Positions 27,367-36,623 of a stretch of DNA of 42,013 nt are shown here, piece after piece; position 1 is the first letter of the stretch, and the number at the start of each line of letters is the position of its first letter. The stretch lies in contig CACANZ010000006.1 in assembly GCA_902533965.1 (NCBI GenBank), forward strand, positions 1 through 42,013, written 5' to 3'. Below the pieces are notes generated by a model. The model saw only the letters and a program-made list of their open reading frames with translations, did no database searches and was not told the origin of the DNA. Source of the DNA: an uncultured Pelagibacteraceae bacterium. Its GTDB lineage: Bacteria > Pseudomonadota > Alphaproteobacteria > Pelagibacterales > AG-422-B15. Made by a program: the position numbers and the translations under genes.

Positions 27367-28599
27367 ATGAGTAGATTTTCATCAATCCTTGAACAAAACG
27401 ATGTTACGCAAGTTTTTGATCTTTTTGAAACCTATCAAAAAAATAGTATTTATGTTGTAGGGGGCTCTATCAGAGACGCACTTTTAAATAGGGAAATCAC
27501 AGATATTGATTTTGCTACTTCTTTGAAACCAAAGACTATTACCGAAATACTCAATAAAGAAAATATTAAATTTATTGATGTAGGAATAGATCATGGAACT
27601 GTTACAGCAATAATTAATGAAAGAAAGTTTGAAATTACAACTTTTAGAAACGATATTTTTACTGATGGAAGACATGCTCAAGTCTCATTCTCAAATAGTT
27701 TAGAGGAAGATGCTTTAAGGAGAGATTTTACCATAAATGCAATGTATTTAGATAAGGGTGGAAATTTAATAGACCCTAAAGATGGTAAAACAGATTTAGA
27801 AAACAGAGTCGTTCGTTTCATTGGAAATCCAGATGAAAGAATAAAAGAAGATTACCTTAGAATACTAAGGTATTTTCGTTTTTTAGCGTTATTTGGCGAT
27901 ATATCTCCTGACGCAGAGGTGATGAAAACAATAAAAGCAAATCTTGATAAGTTATCAGTTGTTTCTAAGGAAAGGCAATGGAATGAACTAAAGTCAATTC
28001 TAAGTCTAAATGCTCCAAATCATGCAATATCTGCAATGAGTGAAATAGGTTTGCTTGATGTTTATTTTGATGGCACTAGCATAAATGATGCATTTGTAAA
28101 TTTAATTGAAATAGAAAGTAGAATATCCCTTTCAATTGATCCAATATTGAGATTAAGTACTCTAATTGATAACTCCTTGGATAAAGCGAATACTATCATA
28201 AAAAAATTACCTTTATCAAAATCAGACTCTACTGACTTATTGAAATTAAGCACACTGAATAAAAAAATCGTTTCTTACATGTCAATGAAAGAAGTTAGAT
28301 ATTTACTTTATCTATTAGGTCGTGACGGTTTTCAAAAACAAATACTTGTTAATTGGGCTAAGGATACAAATAATAAAAATGAAGTAAATTGGAGATCTCT
28401 ATATGAAGTTGCTCAAAGCTGGGAGAAGCCATCTTTTGCTCTAACAGCCAAAGATGTAATAAACATGGGAATATCTCAAGGCCCAATGGTTGGGGACATC
28501 TTAAAAGAGGTTGAAGACTGGTGGGCAGAAAATGATTTTATTGACGATAAGTTTTCATTAATTGAGAGGCTTAAAGCAATCGTTCAATCAAAAAAATAA
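27367..28599 (+). CDS. CCA tRNA nucleotidyltransferase
   Basis: Class II nucleotidyltransferase that adds or repairs the 3' CCA of tRNAs, or a close poly(A)-polymerase relative. It has 410 residues. YVVGGSIRDALLNREITDID carries the GG and DxD catalytic motifs. FEITTFRNDI and RRDFTINAMYLD are the next conserved motifs, and YLRILRYFRFLALFG is the ERxxxEL-equivalent region. The tRNA-Gln in this window has an encoded CCA, so repair may matter more than addition for that tRNA. It converges on greA with a 6-base gap. Confidence 0.9.
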   Translation: MSRFSSILEQNDVTQVFDLFETYQKNSIYVVGGSIRDALLNREITDIDFATSLKPKTITEILNKENIKFIDVGIDHGTVTAIINERKFEITTFRNDIFTDGRHAQVSFSNSLEEDALRRDFTINAMYLDKGGNLIDPKDGKTDLENRVVRFIGNPDERIKEDYLRILRYFRFLALFGDISPDAEVMKTIKANLDKLSVVSKERQWNELKSILSLNAPNHAISAMSEIGLLDVYFDGTSINDAFVNLIEIESRISLSIDPILRLSTLIDNSLDKANTIIKKLPLSKSDSTDLLKLSTLNKKIVSYMSMKEVRYLLYLLGRDGFQKQILVNWAKDTNNKNEVNWRSLYEVAQSWEKPSFALTAKDVINMGISQGPMVGDILKEVEDWWAENDFIDDKFSLIERLKAIVQSKK

Positions 28600-28605
28600 T
28601 TTTTT

Positions 28606-29085
28606 TTATTTATATAAAATTTTCTTAATCTCGTAGTTTTTCTCTCCTTTTGGCGTTGAAACTGATACGAAATCGCCTTTTTCTTTTCCAATTAATGCTT
28701 TAGCAACAGGTGATCTGTAAGATAGTAGACCCGATTCAATATCTGCTTCATCATCACCAACAATTTGAAACTTTGTCTTTGTATCATTATCAATATCTTC
28801 AACTTCAACAGTTGCACCAAAGACTACAGTTTTTTGATTTTTAGGAATATTTGAAATATCAATGATTTCTGCATTAGCTAATAGTAATTGAATTTCCTGA
28901 ATACGACCCTCAATGTGACCTTGCTCCTCTTTTGCCGCATGGTACTCTGCGTTTTCCTTTAAATCGCCGTGCTCTCTCGCCTCCGCAATGGCTTGAATTA
29001 CTTTTTGCCTTTTATTATTTATCAAATCGCTTAATTCATCTTGAAGTTTTTTTGCGCCATTTGATGTAATTGGTTCAGTGTCCAT
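28606..29085 (-). CDS. greA: Transcription elongation factor GreA
   Basis: Rescues backtracked RNA polymerase by stimulating transcript cleavage. I start at the ATG of [15 protein letters not shown], giving 159 residues, the usual size; an ATG four codons upstream lies inside hemF and has no Shine-Dalgarno. The N-terminal coiled coil has the acidic tip [18 protein letters not shown], and the C-terminal domain carries [17 protein letters not shown]. It starts two bases after the hemF stop. Confidence 0.95.
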   Translation of the reverse strand: MDTEPITSNGAKKLQDELSDLINNKRQKVIQAIAEAREHGDLKENAEYHAAKEEQGHIEGRIQEIQLLLANAEIIDISNIPKNQKTVVFGATVEVEDIDNDTKTKFQIVGDDEADIESGLLSYRSPVAKALIGKEKGDFVSVSTPKGEKNYEIKKILYK

Positions 29086-29087
29086 TT

Positions 29088-29891
29088 TTATTTCCATTTA
29101 GCATTAGGAGGCATTGACATTAAAATTGCATCAATATTACCACCGGTGTTTAAGCCAAATTTTGTTCCTCGATCGTATAAAAGATTATATTCCACGTACC
29201 TCCCACGTTTCAATAACTGAATTTCTTTATCTTTTTTTGTGAACTTTTCATTCATTTTTTGGCTTATTATTTCTCTTACAATATCATTAAAAGTTAAGCC
29301 AACGTCCTTAACAAAATCAAAATCTTTTTTCCAATCATCCATTTTATAGTCAAAAAATATTCCGCCAATTCCTCTTATTTCTTTTCTATGGGGTAAATAG
29401 AAATATTCATCACACCATTTTTTATAATTTTTGTAATAAGATTTATTATGATTTTCACACATTGTTTTTAATTTATTATGAAATTGTTTCTTTAATTTAG
29501 CGTCTTTAAAACATGGAGTGGCGTCAATACCGCCACCAAACCAATTTTTACCCGTTATTATGTGCCGAGTATTGAAATGTAATGCAGGAACCTTTGGATT
29601 TGCTGGGTGAAGCACTACAGATACTCCTGTGGACCAAAATTTTTTATTCTTTTCAGTTCCTGGAATTTGTTTTGCAAATTCTTTTGGAAAGGTACCTGTT
29701 ACATTTGAAAATGCTATACCGCCTTTTTCAATTACATTTCCCTTAATTATTCTATATTCGCCTTTTTTCCATTTATTAGTTTTGAACCTTGCTTTTGATC
29801 CATTTTTTTTTTCGAGTTCAAGTACAGTCTCACAGATTAGATCCTGCAATCCCTTGAACCATGCTTTAGTTATCTTTTTTTTATTTAACAT
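29088..29891 (-). CDS. hemF: Coproporphyrinogen III oxidase, oxygen-dependent
   Basis: Oxidative decarboxylation of coproporphyrinogen III in haem synthesis, using O2. It has 267 residues. Family motifs are [25 protein letters not shown] and [18 protein letters not shown], followed by [11 protein letters not shown]. The oxygen-dependent form agrees with the aerobic respiratory chain encoded in this window. The N-terminus is shorter than in E. coli. One base separates it from the trmL stop. Confidence 0.95.
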   Translation of the reverse strand: MLNKKKITKAWFKGLQDLICETVLELEKKNGSKARFKTNKWKKGEYRIIKGNVIEKGGIAFSNVTGTFPKEFAKQIPGTEKNKKFWSTGVSVVLHPANPKVPALHFNTRHIITGKNWFGGGIDATPCFKDAKLKKQFHNKLKTMCENHNKSYYKNYKKWCDEYFYLPHRKEIRGIGGIFFDYKMDDWKKDFDFVKDVGLTFNDIVREIISQKMNEKFTKKDKEIQLLKRGRYVEYNLLYDRGTKFGLNTGGNIDAILMSMPPNAKWK

Positions 29892-29892
29892 T

Positions 29893-30336
29893 TCAAAATA
29901 GTTTTAACTGTCTGTTTGCCTCAGAAATAACTATAGCTGAAGACACGGCGACATTTAAAGATCTTGCGGAACTGTTCATTGGTATTCTTATTATTTGGTC
30001 AGATTGTTTGTGAACGTAATCTGGTACTCCCGCACTTTCTCTTCCAACAATTAAATTATCATTACCCTTAAACTCAAAATCATAGTGACTAAGTTTTCCT
30101 TTTGTAGACAACAGTATTTTTCTTCCTTTTCTATTTTTCTCGTAGTGGTTCCAATCGTCAAACTCTGTTAAATTAATATTTCTACCATAGTCCATTGCAA
30201 CTCTGCTTAGAGATTTTTCCGACATTGCAAATGAGGCTGGATGAATGATATCAATATTGACGCCGAAACAAGAGCAAATCCTCACCATTGCTCCAGTATT
30301 TTGAGGTATATCAGGTTCAAAAATTGCTAAGTTCAT
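29893..30336 (-). CDS. trmL: tRNA (cytidine/uridine-34 2'-O)-methyltransferase TrmL
   Basis: SPOUT-class enzyme methylating the wobble ribose of certain leucine tRNAs. It has 147 residues, a typical single-domain length. Motifs are FEPDIPQNTGAMVRICSC, LIVGRESAGVPDYV, and IPMNSSARSLNVAVSSAIV, which forms the trefoil knot binding S-adenosylmethionine. It heads the leftward trmL-hemF-greA run. Confidence 0.93.
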   Translation of the reverse strand: MNLAIFEPDIPQNTGAMVRICSCFGVNIDIIHPASFAMSEKSLSRVAMDYGRNINLTEFDDWNHYEKNRKGRKILLSTKGKLSHYDFEFKGNDNLIVGRESAGVPDYVHKQSDQIIRIPMNSSARSLNVAVSSAIVISEANRQLKLF

Positions 30337-30372
30337 CTAATTGATATTTTATAACTTTTTAATCCTAATATA

Positions 30373-30389
30373 TGCGTCATCATGACACA
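30373..30389. promoter_or_regulatory. Operator-like palindrome upstream of petABC
   Basis: The 136-base gap between trmL and petA (30337-30472) contains TG-C-GTCAT-C-ATGAC-A-CA, an imperfect 17-base palindrome centred at 30381 with a perfect 11-base core. It is 84 bases from the petA start. It does not match a textbook FNR or CRP box well enough to name a regulator. I see no convincing -35/-10 pair. Confidence 0.3.
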
Positions 30390-30472
30390 ATTTTTAGCAC
30401 TTCAGATTGCCTTTTTCCCTTAAAAAACGACGATTTACAAGTATATTAGCAATATAACTCAAGGATACTAAG

Positions 30473-30982
30473 TTGTCAGAAAAACAAGTTACAAGAAGAA
30501 ATTTTCTTTATGTCACTACAGGTGCATTTGCAGCTGCGGGAGCCGCTTCATTAGCATGGCCTTTCGTTGACCAAATGAACCCTGATGCATCAGTTAAAGC
30601 GTTAGCATCAACTGAGATTGATCTAAGGCCCATAATACCTGGACAAAGCATTACTGTGATGTGGAGGGGTAAACCGGTATTTATTAGAAGGCGAACACAG
30701 GCTGAAATTGATGAGGCAAAGAAAGTGAATTTAGCTGATTTACCGCACCCAGAGGAAGATAGCGATCGAGCACAAAATCCTGAATGGCTTGTTATGGTTG
30801 GAATTTGTACCCATCTTGGATGTGTGCCGCTTGGACAAAAAGGTGATTATAATGGTTGGTTTTGTCCATGTCATGGTTCTCATTATGATACATCAGGTAG
30901 GATAAGAAAGGGACCTGCACCTACAAATCTTGAGATTCCGGATTATGTATTCTTAAACGAAACTACTATTAAAATTGGATAA
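30473..30982 (+). CDS. petA: Ubiquinol-cytochrome c reductase, Rieske iron-sulfur subunit
   Basis: 2Fe-2S subunit of the bc1 complex. It has 169 residues. The N-terminal twin-arginine motif [11 protein letters not shown] leads into one membrane helix that serves as an uncleaved Tat anchor. Cluster ligands are C112 and H114 (CTHLGC, with C117) and C131 and H134 (CPCHGSH, with C133). The start is TTG at 30473, 8 bases after an AAGGA Shine-Dalgarno. petB follows after 6 bases. Confidence 0.96.
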   Translation: MSEKQVTRRNFLYVTTGAFAAAGAASLAWPFVDQMNPDASVKALASTEIDLRPIIPGQSITVMWRGKPVFIRRRTQAEIDEAKKVNLADLPHPEEDSDRAQNPEWLVMVGICTHLGCVPLGQKGDYNGWFCPCHGSHYDTSGRIRKGPAPTNLEIPDYVFLNETTIKIG

Positions 30983-30988
30983 AAAAGT

Positions 30989-32248
30989 ATGAGCGAAAAT
31001 TATGCACCTAAATCAGCTGTTGGAAAATGGTTTAATGACCGTTTACCACTTTTAAACTTAATTTATGGACATTTACTTCCATATCCAACGCCGAAAAATT
31101 TAAATTATTGGTGGACATTTGGTGGAATTTTAACTTTTTGTCTTGTTACCCAAATAATTACAGGACTTGTCCTAGCAATGCACTATGTTGCTGACGCCGA
31201 CTTAGCTTTTGCAAGTGTAGAGCATATAATGAGAGATGTTAATTATGGGTGGTTATTAAGATACATACATGCAAACGGTGCATCACTATTTTTTATGGCG
31301 GTGTATATTCATATGGCAAGATCTCTATTTTACGGCTCATATAAAGAACCAAGAGAATTAATCTGGATAATTGGTGTGTTTATATTTTTACTCATGATTG
31401 CTACTGCCTTTATGGGGTATGTGCTTCCGTGGGGCCAAATGAGTTTCTGGGGAGCTACAGTTATAACAAATTTATTCAGTGCAATTCCTTTGGTAGGTGA
31501 GTCAGTAACTAACTGGTTGTGGGGAGGTTATGCTGTTGGTAGCCCACTTTTAACTAGGTTTTTCACATTACATTACCTGATGCCTTTCCTGATTTTTGCC
31601 CTAGTTATACTTCATGTTTGGGCACTACATGTACCTGGTAATAATAATCCTGAGGGTATTAATGTTGTTCAAGGCTCTCAAGATACAGTTCCTTTCCATC
31701 CTCATTACGTTGTAAAAGATATGTTTGCACTTGTTGTATTCTTAGTTGTATTCGCGGGCTTTGTATTCTTTGTCCCTAATTTACTTGGACATACTGACAA
31801 CTATATTGAAGCTAATCCTCTGCAAACTCCGGAACATATTGTCCCAGAATGGTATTTTCTTCCATTCTATGCAATCTTGAGATCTGTACCAGATAAACTC
31901 GGCGGAGTAATTTTAATGGTTTCTGCAATTGCTATTTTAGCATTCTTACCTTGGCTGGATACTTCAAAAGTTAGGTCAGCAAAATACAGACCTCTCTATA
32001 GACAGTTTGTATGGCTTTTCTTTGCTAATGTAATATTGCTTGGTTATCTAGGGGCTCAGACTGCTGATGGTCTATTTCTGATTATCGGACGAATTGCTAC
32101 TGCTTATTATTTTGCTCATTTTATAATTATTTTACCTCTACTTGGCTATATTGAAAAAACCAAACCTTTGCCTAAGAGCTTGAGTGAGCCTGTTCTTTCT
32201 CCCGAGGAAAGACAGATGAAGGCCGCTGCCTCTGGAGCCAGTGCTTAG
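30989..32248 (+). CDS. petB: Ubiquinol-cytochrome c reductase, cytochrome b
   Basis: Dihaem membrane subunit with the two quinone sites of the bc1 complex. It has 419 residues and eight helices, the full-length bacterial form with both halves in one chain. Haem ligands lie in YIHANGAS and YIHMARSLF on one helix pair and in TLHYLMPF and [10 protein letters not shown] on the other. The Qo-site motif is [14 protein letters not shown]. The C-terminus is a short tail rich in Ala and Ser. Confidence 0.97.
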   Translation: MSENYAPKSAVGKWFNDRLPLLNLIYGHLLPYPTPKNLNYWWTFGGILTFCLVTQIITGLVLAMHYVADADLAFASVEHIMRDVNYGWLLRYIHANGASLFFMAVYIHMARSLFYGSYKEPRELIWIIGVFIFLLMIATAFMGYVLPWGQMSFWGATVITNLFSAIPLVGESVTNWLWGGYAVGSPLLTRFFTLHYLMPFLIFALVILHVWALHVPGNNNPEGINVVQGSQDTVPFHPHYVVKDMFALVVFLVVFAGFVFFVPNLLGHTDNYIEANPLQTPEHIVPEWYFLPFYAILRSVPDKLGGVILMVSAIAILAFLPWLDTSKVRSAKYRPLYRQFVWLFFANVILLGYLGAQTADGLFLIIGRIATAYYFAHFIIILPLLGYIEKTKPLPKSLSEPVLSPEERQMKAAASGASA

Positions 32249-32258
32249 CTATTGATAT

Positions 32259-33035
32259 ATGAAATTTATCATAAATTTATTTGTACCTTTCTCATTGCTA
32301 CTGAGCTTTAGCTTTACTCAATTACATGCTGCTGGTGAAATGAAAGAGCCTATGCATCCTGATTGGTCATTTGAAGGACCATTAGGAAAATTTGAGAGAG
32401 CGTCGCTTCAAAGAGGGTATCAAGTTTATACCGAAGTCTGTTCAGGATGTCATTCAATGAACCTTTTAAGTTATAGAAATCTAATTGAAGAGGGTGGCCC
32501 TGAATTCAGCGAGTCTCAAGCTAAAGCAATGGCAGCAGCATTTGAAGTAAAAGCTGCTCCAAATGCCGATGGAGAAGTTGAAATGCGTCCTGCAATATTA
32601 TCTGACAAGTTTGTTAGCCCATATGAGAATGAACAACAGGGAAGAGCTGCAAACGGCGGTGCTTATCCGCCGGATTTATCTGTAATGGTTAAAGCACGAC
32701 ATGGTGGAGCAGACTATTTGTACTCTTTATTGTTGGGTTATGTTGATGCACCAAGTGATATTAAACTCGATGATGGTGTTTATTACAATGAGTACGCAAA
32801 AGGCCAAAAAATAGCGATGCCTCAAGTATTGTATGAGGATGCTGTAGTTTACACAGATGGAACAGCTGCAACGCCAGAACAAATGGCACGGGACGTCACA
32901 ATGTTTCTTACATGGGCAGCAGAACCAAAGCTAGAGGCGAGAAAAAGAATCGGTTTTAAGGTAATTTCATACTTATTAATTCTTTCTGTATTACTCTACT
33001 TCACTAATCGACAAATTTGGAAAGATACTCATTAG
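32259..33035 (+). CDS. petC: Ubiquinol-cytochrome c reductase, cytochrome c1
   Basis: Haem c subunit of the bc1 complex, 258 residues. A signal peptide (MKFIINLFVPFSLLLSFSF...LHAA) precedes the periplasmic domain. The haem motif is C61-S-G-C-H65, the probable axial methionine is in KIAMPQVL, and a C-terminal helix (about 234-250, VISYLLILSVLLYF) anchors it. It is encoded separately from cytochrome b, unlike the fused fbcH of Bradyrhizobium. No further subunit gene follows. Confidence 0.95.
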   Translation: MKFIINLFVPFSLLLSFSFTQLHAAGEMKEPMHPDWSFEGPLGKFERASLQRGYQVYTEVCSGCHSMNLLSYRNLIEEGGPEFSESQAKAMAAAFEVKAAPNADGEVEMRPAILSDKFVSPYENEQQGRAANGGAYPPDLSVMVKARHGGADYLYSLLLGYVDAPSDIKLDDGVYYNEYAKGQKIAMPQVLYEDAVVYTDGTAATPEQMARDVTMFLTWAAEPKLEARKRIGFKVISYLLILSVLLYFTNRQIWKDTH

Positions 33036-33051
33036 TCTATTTTCTAAAAAC

Positions 33052-33084
33052 AATTGATTTTCAATTATTTAAAAAAATAATTTT
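33052..33084. terminator. AT-rich hairpins after petC
   Basis: Two overlapping inverted repeats follow the petC stop: AATTG-ATTTT-CAATT (33052-33066) and AATTATTT-AAAA-AAATAATT (33063-33082) followed by TT. They share bases, so only one can form at a time. With no G-C pairs in the second they are weak, but they occupy the expected place for the end of the petABC transcript. Confidence 0.35.
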
Positions 33085-33103
33085 AAGTAAATTATCAATA
33101 TCC

Positions 33104-33112
33104 TTATCCACA
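33104..33112 (+). promoter_or_regulatory. Perfect DnaA-box sequence in the petC-permease gap
   Basis: TTATCCACA, the strict DnaA consensus, lies in the 149-base intergenic region next to an AT-rich stretch (33052-33100). One such 9-mer is expected by chance about every 80 kb on two strands at this base composition, so a single match in an intergenic gap is suggestive only. No second exact box was noticed nearby, so this is not called an origin. Confidence 0.25.
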
Positions 33113-33133
33113 GAAACATTTTATCGATCTCGA

Positions 33134-33163
33134 TTACTTCATTTTGGTAATGTAAATTATACT
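33134..33163 (+). promoter_or_regulatory. Candidate promoter of the purine permease gene
   Basis: TTACTT (33134-33139) and TATACT (33158-33163) are separated by 18 bases and lie just before the gene. A very good Shine-Dalgarno, GGAGGA (33174-33179), follows, 5 bases before the ATG. The implied leader is only about 15 bases, leaving no room for a purine riboswitch. Confidence 0.4.
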
Positions 33164-33184
33164 CTTACTAAACGGAGGAACTGA

Positions 33185-34474
33185 ATGTTAGAAAATATTT
33201 TTAAATTAAAAGAGAACGGTACTAGTGTAAAAACTGAGTTATTGGCAGGTTTAGCCACGTTCTTAACAATGGCATATATTATTGTCGTTAATCCAGCCAT
33301 CTTATCTACTGAGGGAACTGGTATGGATTTTGGCGGTGTATTTGTAGCCACAATCATAGCTGCTGTGGTTGGCTGTCTAATAATGGGCCTGTGGGCTAAT
33401 TGGCCAATTGCCCTAGCACCTGGTATGGGTTTAAACGCTTTCTTTGCTTTTGGAGTTGTATTTGGAATGGGTTATACCTACCAGCAGGCTCTTGCCGCAG
33501 TGTTTATTGCAGGGATAGTATTTTTAATTTTGTCTGTAACACCGGCACGTCAATGGATAATAAATAGCATACCAAAAAGTATGAAGTTTGGCGTAGGGGC
33601 AGGCATAGGATTGTTCTTAGCTATTATAGGATTAAAAAATGCTGGCGTGGTTGTCGATAATCCTGCAACTTTAGTTGGTTTAGGTGATGTAAGTTCAATG
33701 CCTGTTATATTGGCTGCCGTCGGATTCGCAATTATGGCAATTTTAGATAAGCGTGGTGTTCCAGGATCAATTATCATCGGTATAATTGCAGTAAGTATTA
33801 TTGCTTGGGTAAGCGGTGTGAGCGCAATTGATGGAGTTGTGGGATCAGTTCCACCAGCTGTTCATGCGTTCTCAATGGACTTTAGCCTTGTAGCAACAGC
33901 AGGTTTTATTGGTGTCGCGTTTGCTTTTCTTTTTGTAGACTTTTTCGATACCGCTGGAACTCTTACTTCAGTTGCCAATTTAACTGGTAAAGTTGACCAA
34001 GACGGAAACGTTGATGGGATAGGTAGAGCAGTTTTAGCAGACTCCACAGCTACAACAATAGGTGCACTAGTTGGAACTTCCAATACTACATCATACATTG
34101 AATCTGGAGCAGGTGTTAAAGAAGGTGGGCGAACAGGACTTACAGCGGTTGCTGTGGCAGTTTTATTTGCAATCTGTTTATTTTTAGCACCATTAGCTCA
34201 AAGTATTCCTGCGTTTGCAACTGCTCCAGCTCTAGTGTTTGTTGCAACATTCTTTTTGAAAAACCTAAGGGATATAGAATGGGATGACGTCAGTGAATAT
34301 GCTCCAGCAGTGTTAGCGGCAGTTTTGATGCCTCTTACATTTAGCATTGCTCATGGAATTGCACTTGGTTTTATAGCATACGTTGTAATTAAAGCACTAA
34401 GTGGTAGACACGAAGATCTAAATGCTGGTTCGATAGTAATTGGAGTATTATCGGTACTATACTTTATCTTCTAG
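33185..34474 (+). CDS. Purine permease, NCS2 family (AzgA-like)
   Basis: Inner-membrane proton-coupled nucleobase transporter, 429 residues, about 12-14 helices. GLATFLTMAYIIVVNPAILS is the N-terminal signature of the AzgA branch (adenine, guanine, hypoxanthine). APGMGLNAFFAFGVVFGMG, DFFDTAGTLTSVAN and TTSYIESGAGVKEGGRTGLT are the conserved motifs. The convergent neighbour is a purine phosphoribosyltransferase, which supports a purine salvage role. The exact nucleobase is inferred. Confidence 0.9.
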   Translation: MLENIFKLKENGTSVKTELLAGLATFLTMAYIIVVNPAILSTEGTGMDFGGVFVATIIAAVVGCLIMGLWANWPIALAPGMGLNAFFAFGVVFGMGYTYQQALAAVFIAGIVFLILSVTPARQWIINSIPKSMKFGVGAGIGLFLAIIGLKNAGVVVDNPATLVGLGDVSSMPVILAAVGFAIMAILDKRGVPGSIIIGIIAVSIIAWVSGVSAIDGVVGSVPPAVHAFSMDFSLVATAGFIGVAFAFLFVDFFDTAGTLTSVANLTGKVDQDGNVDGIGRAVLADSTATTIGALVGTSNTTSYIESGAGVKEGGRTGLTAVAVAVLFAICLFLAPLAQSIPAFATAPALVFVATFFLKNLRDIEWDDVSEYAPAVLAAVLMPLTFSIAHGIALGFIAYVVIKALSGRHEDLNAGSIVIGVLSVLYFIF

Positions 34475-34479
34475 TTTAG

Positions 34480-34926
34480 TTAATGATTGGCTTTGTCTTC
34501 TTCATCCCAGGGGAAGACAGGCCAAGTTTCTTGTGTGATTTCCTCAACATATGTATCAGCTAGAGGTAGACCTCTTGGTTTCGCATATATTACAGCTAAG
34601 TGCATATTAGGCATATATTCCTTTAGCGCTTTAGCGGTACCGCCCTTATCAACAATATCATCTATGACGAGTACAACTTCATCAGTTTTCGGAGCCCTGT
34701 GAACAATTGCTTTTCCAGCCTCTCTATGGATATAACTTTGTATGGAAACAATATCTACGTCTTGGATTCCAAGAGTGTAAGCGACAACTGAAGCAGGTAC
34801 AAATCCACCTCGAGAGACAACAACCATTTTATCAAATTTAATATTTTTTTCTTTTATGAGATGCGCAAGCTTAACCGCTTTTTCGTGCATTTCTTCATAT
34901 GTAGGAAATTCAAGTTTATGGTCCAT
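34480..34926 (-). CDS. Xanthine/guanine-type phosphoribosyltransferase (Gpt-like)
   Basis: Type I phosphoribosyltransferase joining a purine base to PRPP. It has 148 residues. VVSRGGFVPASVVAYTLG carries the pyrophosphate loop, VLVIDDIVDKGGTAKAL the PRPP motif, and the ending ETWPVFPWDEED is typical of Gpt. It is 5 bases from the stop of the convergent purine permease, and is the last gene of a leftward array that also encodes PRPP synthetase (prs). Guanine, xanthine or hypoxanthine are possible substrates. Confidence 0.87.
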   Translation of the reverse strand: MDHKLEFPTYEEMHEKAVKLAHLIKEKNIKFDKMVVVSRGGFVPASVVAYTLGIQDVDIVSIQSYIHREAGKAIVHRAPKTDEVVLVIDDIVDKGGTAKALKEYMPNMHLAVIYAKPRGLPLADTYVEEITQETWPVFPWDEEDKANH

Positions 34927-34928
34927 GG

Positions 34929-36017
34929 TTAATTATTAAATAAAAAATGCATTACGTCACCATCTTGTACTACATAATCCTTACCTTCGCTACGCATCTT
35001 TCCAAGTTCTTTCGCTTTTAACTCTCCTTCACAATCTAAATAATCTGTATATGATATAGTTTCAGCTCTAATAAAGCCTTTCTCAAAGTCTGTGTGAATT
35101 TTTCCAGCTGCTTTTGGTGCAGTAGTGCCATTTTCAATCGTCCATGCCCTTGTTTCTTGTTCGCCAGCTGTGAAATAAGTAATTAAGTTAAGAGTCGAAT
35201 ATCCAGCTTTTATAACCTTATTCAAGCCAGACTCATCTAATCCTAGACTTTCAAGATAATCTTTTTGATCGTCTTCATTTAAAGACGAGATTTGTGACTC
35301 AATTTCTGCTGAAATCTTAATTAATTTAGAATTTAGAAAATTTTCAATTTTTAAAGTTAGTTCATTACCTTCAATTATTGAACTTTCATCAACATTACAT
35401 ACGTAAATTGTCGGCTTGATTGTTATTAAGTTGAACTCTTTTATATGTGTGAAGATTTCATTTAAATTCTTCATTAAAATAGCAGGCTGACCTGATTCCA
35501 AGTGTTTAAGTAGAAGGTTCAAAGCCTCTGTTTTTAATTTGGCTTCTTTATCACCTTTTTTTACCAGTTTTTCTAGTCCTTTATTTATTTTTTCGAGTTG
35601 TTCGATGTCAGATAGAACTAATTCAGTATTTATCGTTTCAACATCATCAACAGGATCTATTTTATTGTTTACATGAGTTATATTAGTATCTTCAAAACAG
35701 CGAACCACATGAATAACTGCATCTACTTCTCTAATATGAGATAAAAATTTATTTCCGAGTCCCTCTCCTTTAGAAGCGCCTTTAACTAAACCCGCTATAT
35801 CGTAAAAACTAAGAGATGTTGGTATCGTTTTTTTTGATTTTGCTAAATTTGATAGAGTTTCTACTCTTGTATCAGGCACTATTACAGTACCCTCATTTGG
35901 TTCAATGGTACAAAAAGGGTAGTTTGCTGCTTCAGCGGCTATTTTCTTTGTTAATGCATTGAACAATGTTGATTTCCCAACATTTGGCAATCCAACAATT
36001 CCACACTTAAATCCCAT
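34929..36017 (-). CDS. ychF: Ribosome-binding ATPase YchF (OLA1 family)
   Basis: Conserved P-loop protein of the Obg branch that binds ATP and ribosomes. I start at ATG 36017 (MGFKCGIVGLPNVGKST), giving 362 residues, the standard size; a TTG two codons upstream is unlikely. G1 is GLPNVGKST (9-17), G3 is in FYDIAGLVKGASKGEGLGN, and the non-canonical G4 is NVDES, with the glutamate that favours ATP. The C-terminal TGS domain is present. It follows pth by six bases, a common pairing. Confidence 0.96.
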   Translation of the reverse strand: MGFKCGIVGLPNVGKSTLFNALTKKIAAEAANYPFCTIEPNEGTVIVPDTRVETLSNLAKSKKTIPTSLSFYDIAGLVKGASKGEGLGNKFLSHIREVDAVIHVVRCFEDTNITHVNNKIDPVDDVETINTELVLSDIEQLEKINKGLEKLVKKGDKEAKLKTEALNLLLKHLESGQPAILMKNLNEIFTHIKEFNLITIKPTIYVCNVDESSIIEGNELTLKIENFLNSKLIKISAEIESQISSLNEDDQKDYLESLGLDESGLNKVIKAGYSTLNLITYFTAGEQETRAWTIENGTTAPKAAGKIHTDFEKGFIRAETISYTDYLDCEGELKAKELGKMRSEGKDYVVQDGDVMHFLFNN

Positions 36018-36023
36018 GATCAA

Positions 36024-36578
36024 TTATTTTAAATTATTAATAAATTTGGATTTTTCTCCATCCAAAAGTACTTTTATGTTTTCAGACATTTTTATATTTA
36101 ATTCATTAATAACTTCTAATTCACTTTTTTTAAAATTACTTAATACATGTTTATTAACCATGTCTTTATTGCCCGGATGATTTATACCTATTCTTATTCT
36201 ATTATAATTTTTTCCAATTTTACTATCTATTGATTTGAGCCCATTATGACCTGCGGAAGAACCCCCAAACTTGATTTTTATTTTTCCTAAAGTGATATCT
36301 AGATCATCATGAATAACATAAGTTAAATTTGATTTAATTTTGAAAAAGTTTAAAAAAGTTGAAATACTTTTACCACACTTATTCATATAATCATTGGATT
36401 TAAAGGTGTATATTTTTTTCTTTCCAATAAGAAACGACGCCAACTCCCCATCAAATTTCTTTTCTCTCATTACATCATCATGATCTTGTAAAAGCTGATC
36501 GATAAATAAATAGCCCACGTTATGTCTATTATTTTTATGCTTTGTACCAGGATTCCCTAATCCGATTAATGCAATCAT
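36024..36578 (-). CDS. pth: Peptidyl-tRNA hydrolase
   Basis: Recycles tRNA by cleaving peptidyl-tRNA that drops off ribosomes. It has 184 residues. Catalytic residues are N9 in GLGNPGT, H19 in NNRHNVGY and the aspartate in VIHDDLDI; GSSAGHNGLKSI and RIRIGINHPGN are the further substrate-binding motifs. It sits between rplY and ychF, an arrangement widely conserved in alphaproteobacteria. Confidence 0.96.
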   Translation of the reverse strand: MIALIGLGNPGTKHKNNRHNVGYLFIDQLLQDHDDVMREKKFDGELASFLIGKKKIYTFKSNDYMNKCGKSISTFLNFFKIKSNLTYVIHDDLDITLGKIKIKFGGSSAGHNGLKSIDSKIGKNYNRIRIGINHPGNKDMVNKHVLSNFKKSELEVINELNIKMSENIKVLLDGEKSKFINNLK

Positions 36579-36623
36579 AAGATTGAAGATATATAAATAT
36601 CAAAATAGGTAAAAGAAAAAGTG

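Noticed and set aside
33052..33184. A replication origin in the petC-permease gap.
   Set aside because: Only one exact DnaA box was found and no typical origin neighbour gene (dnaA, hemE, parAB, gidA) is near.
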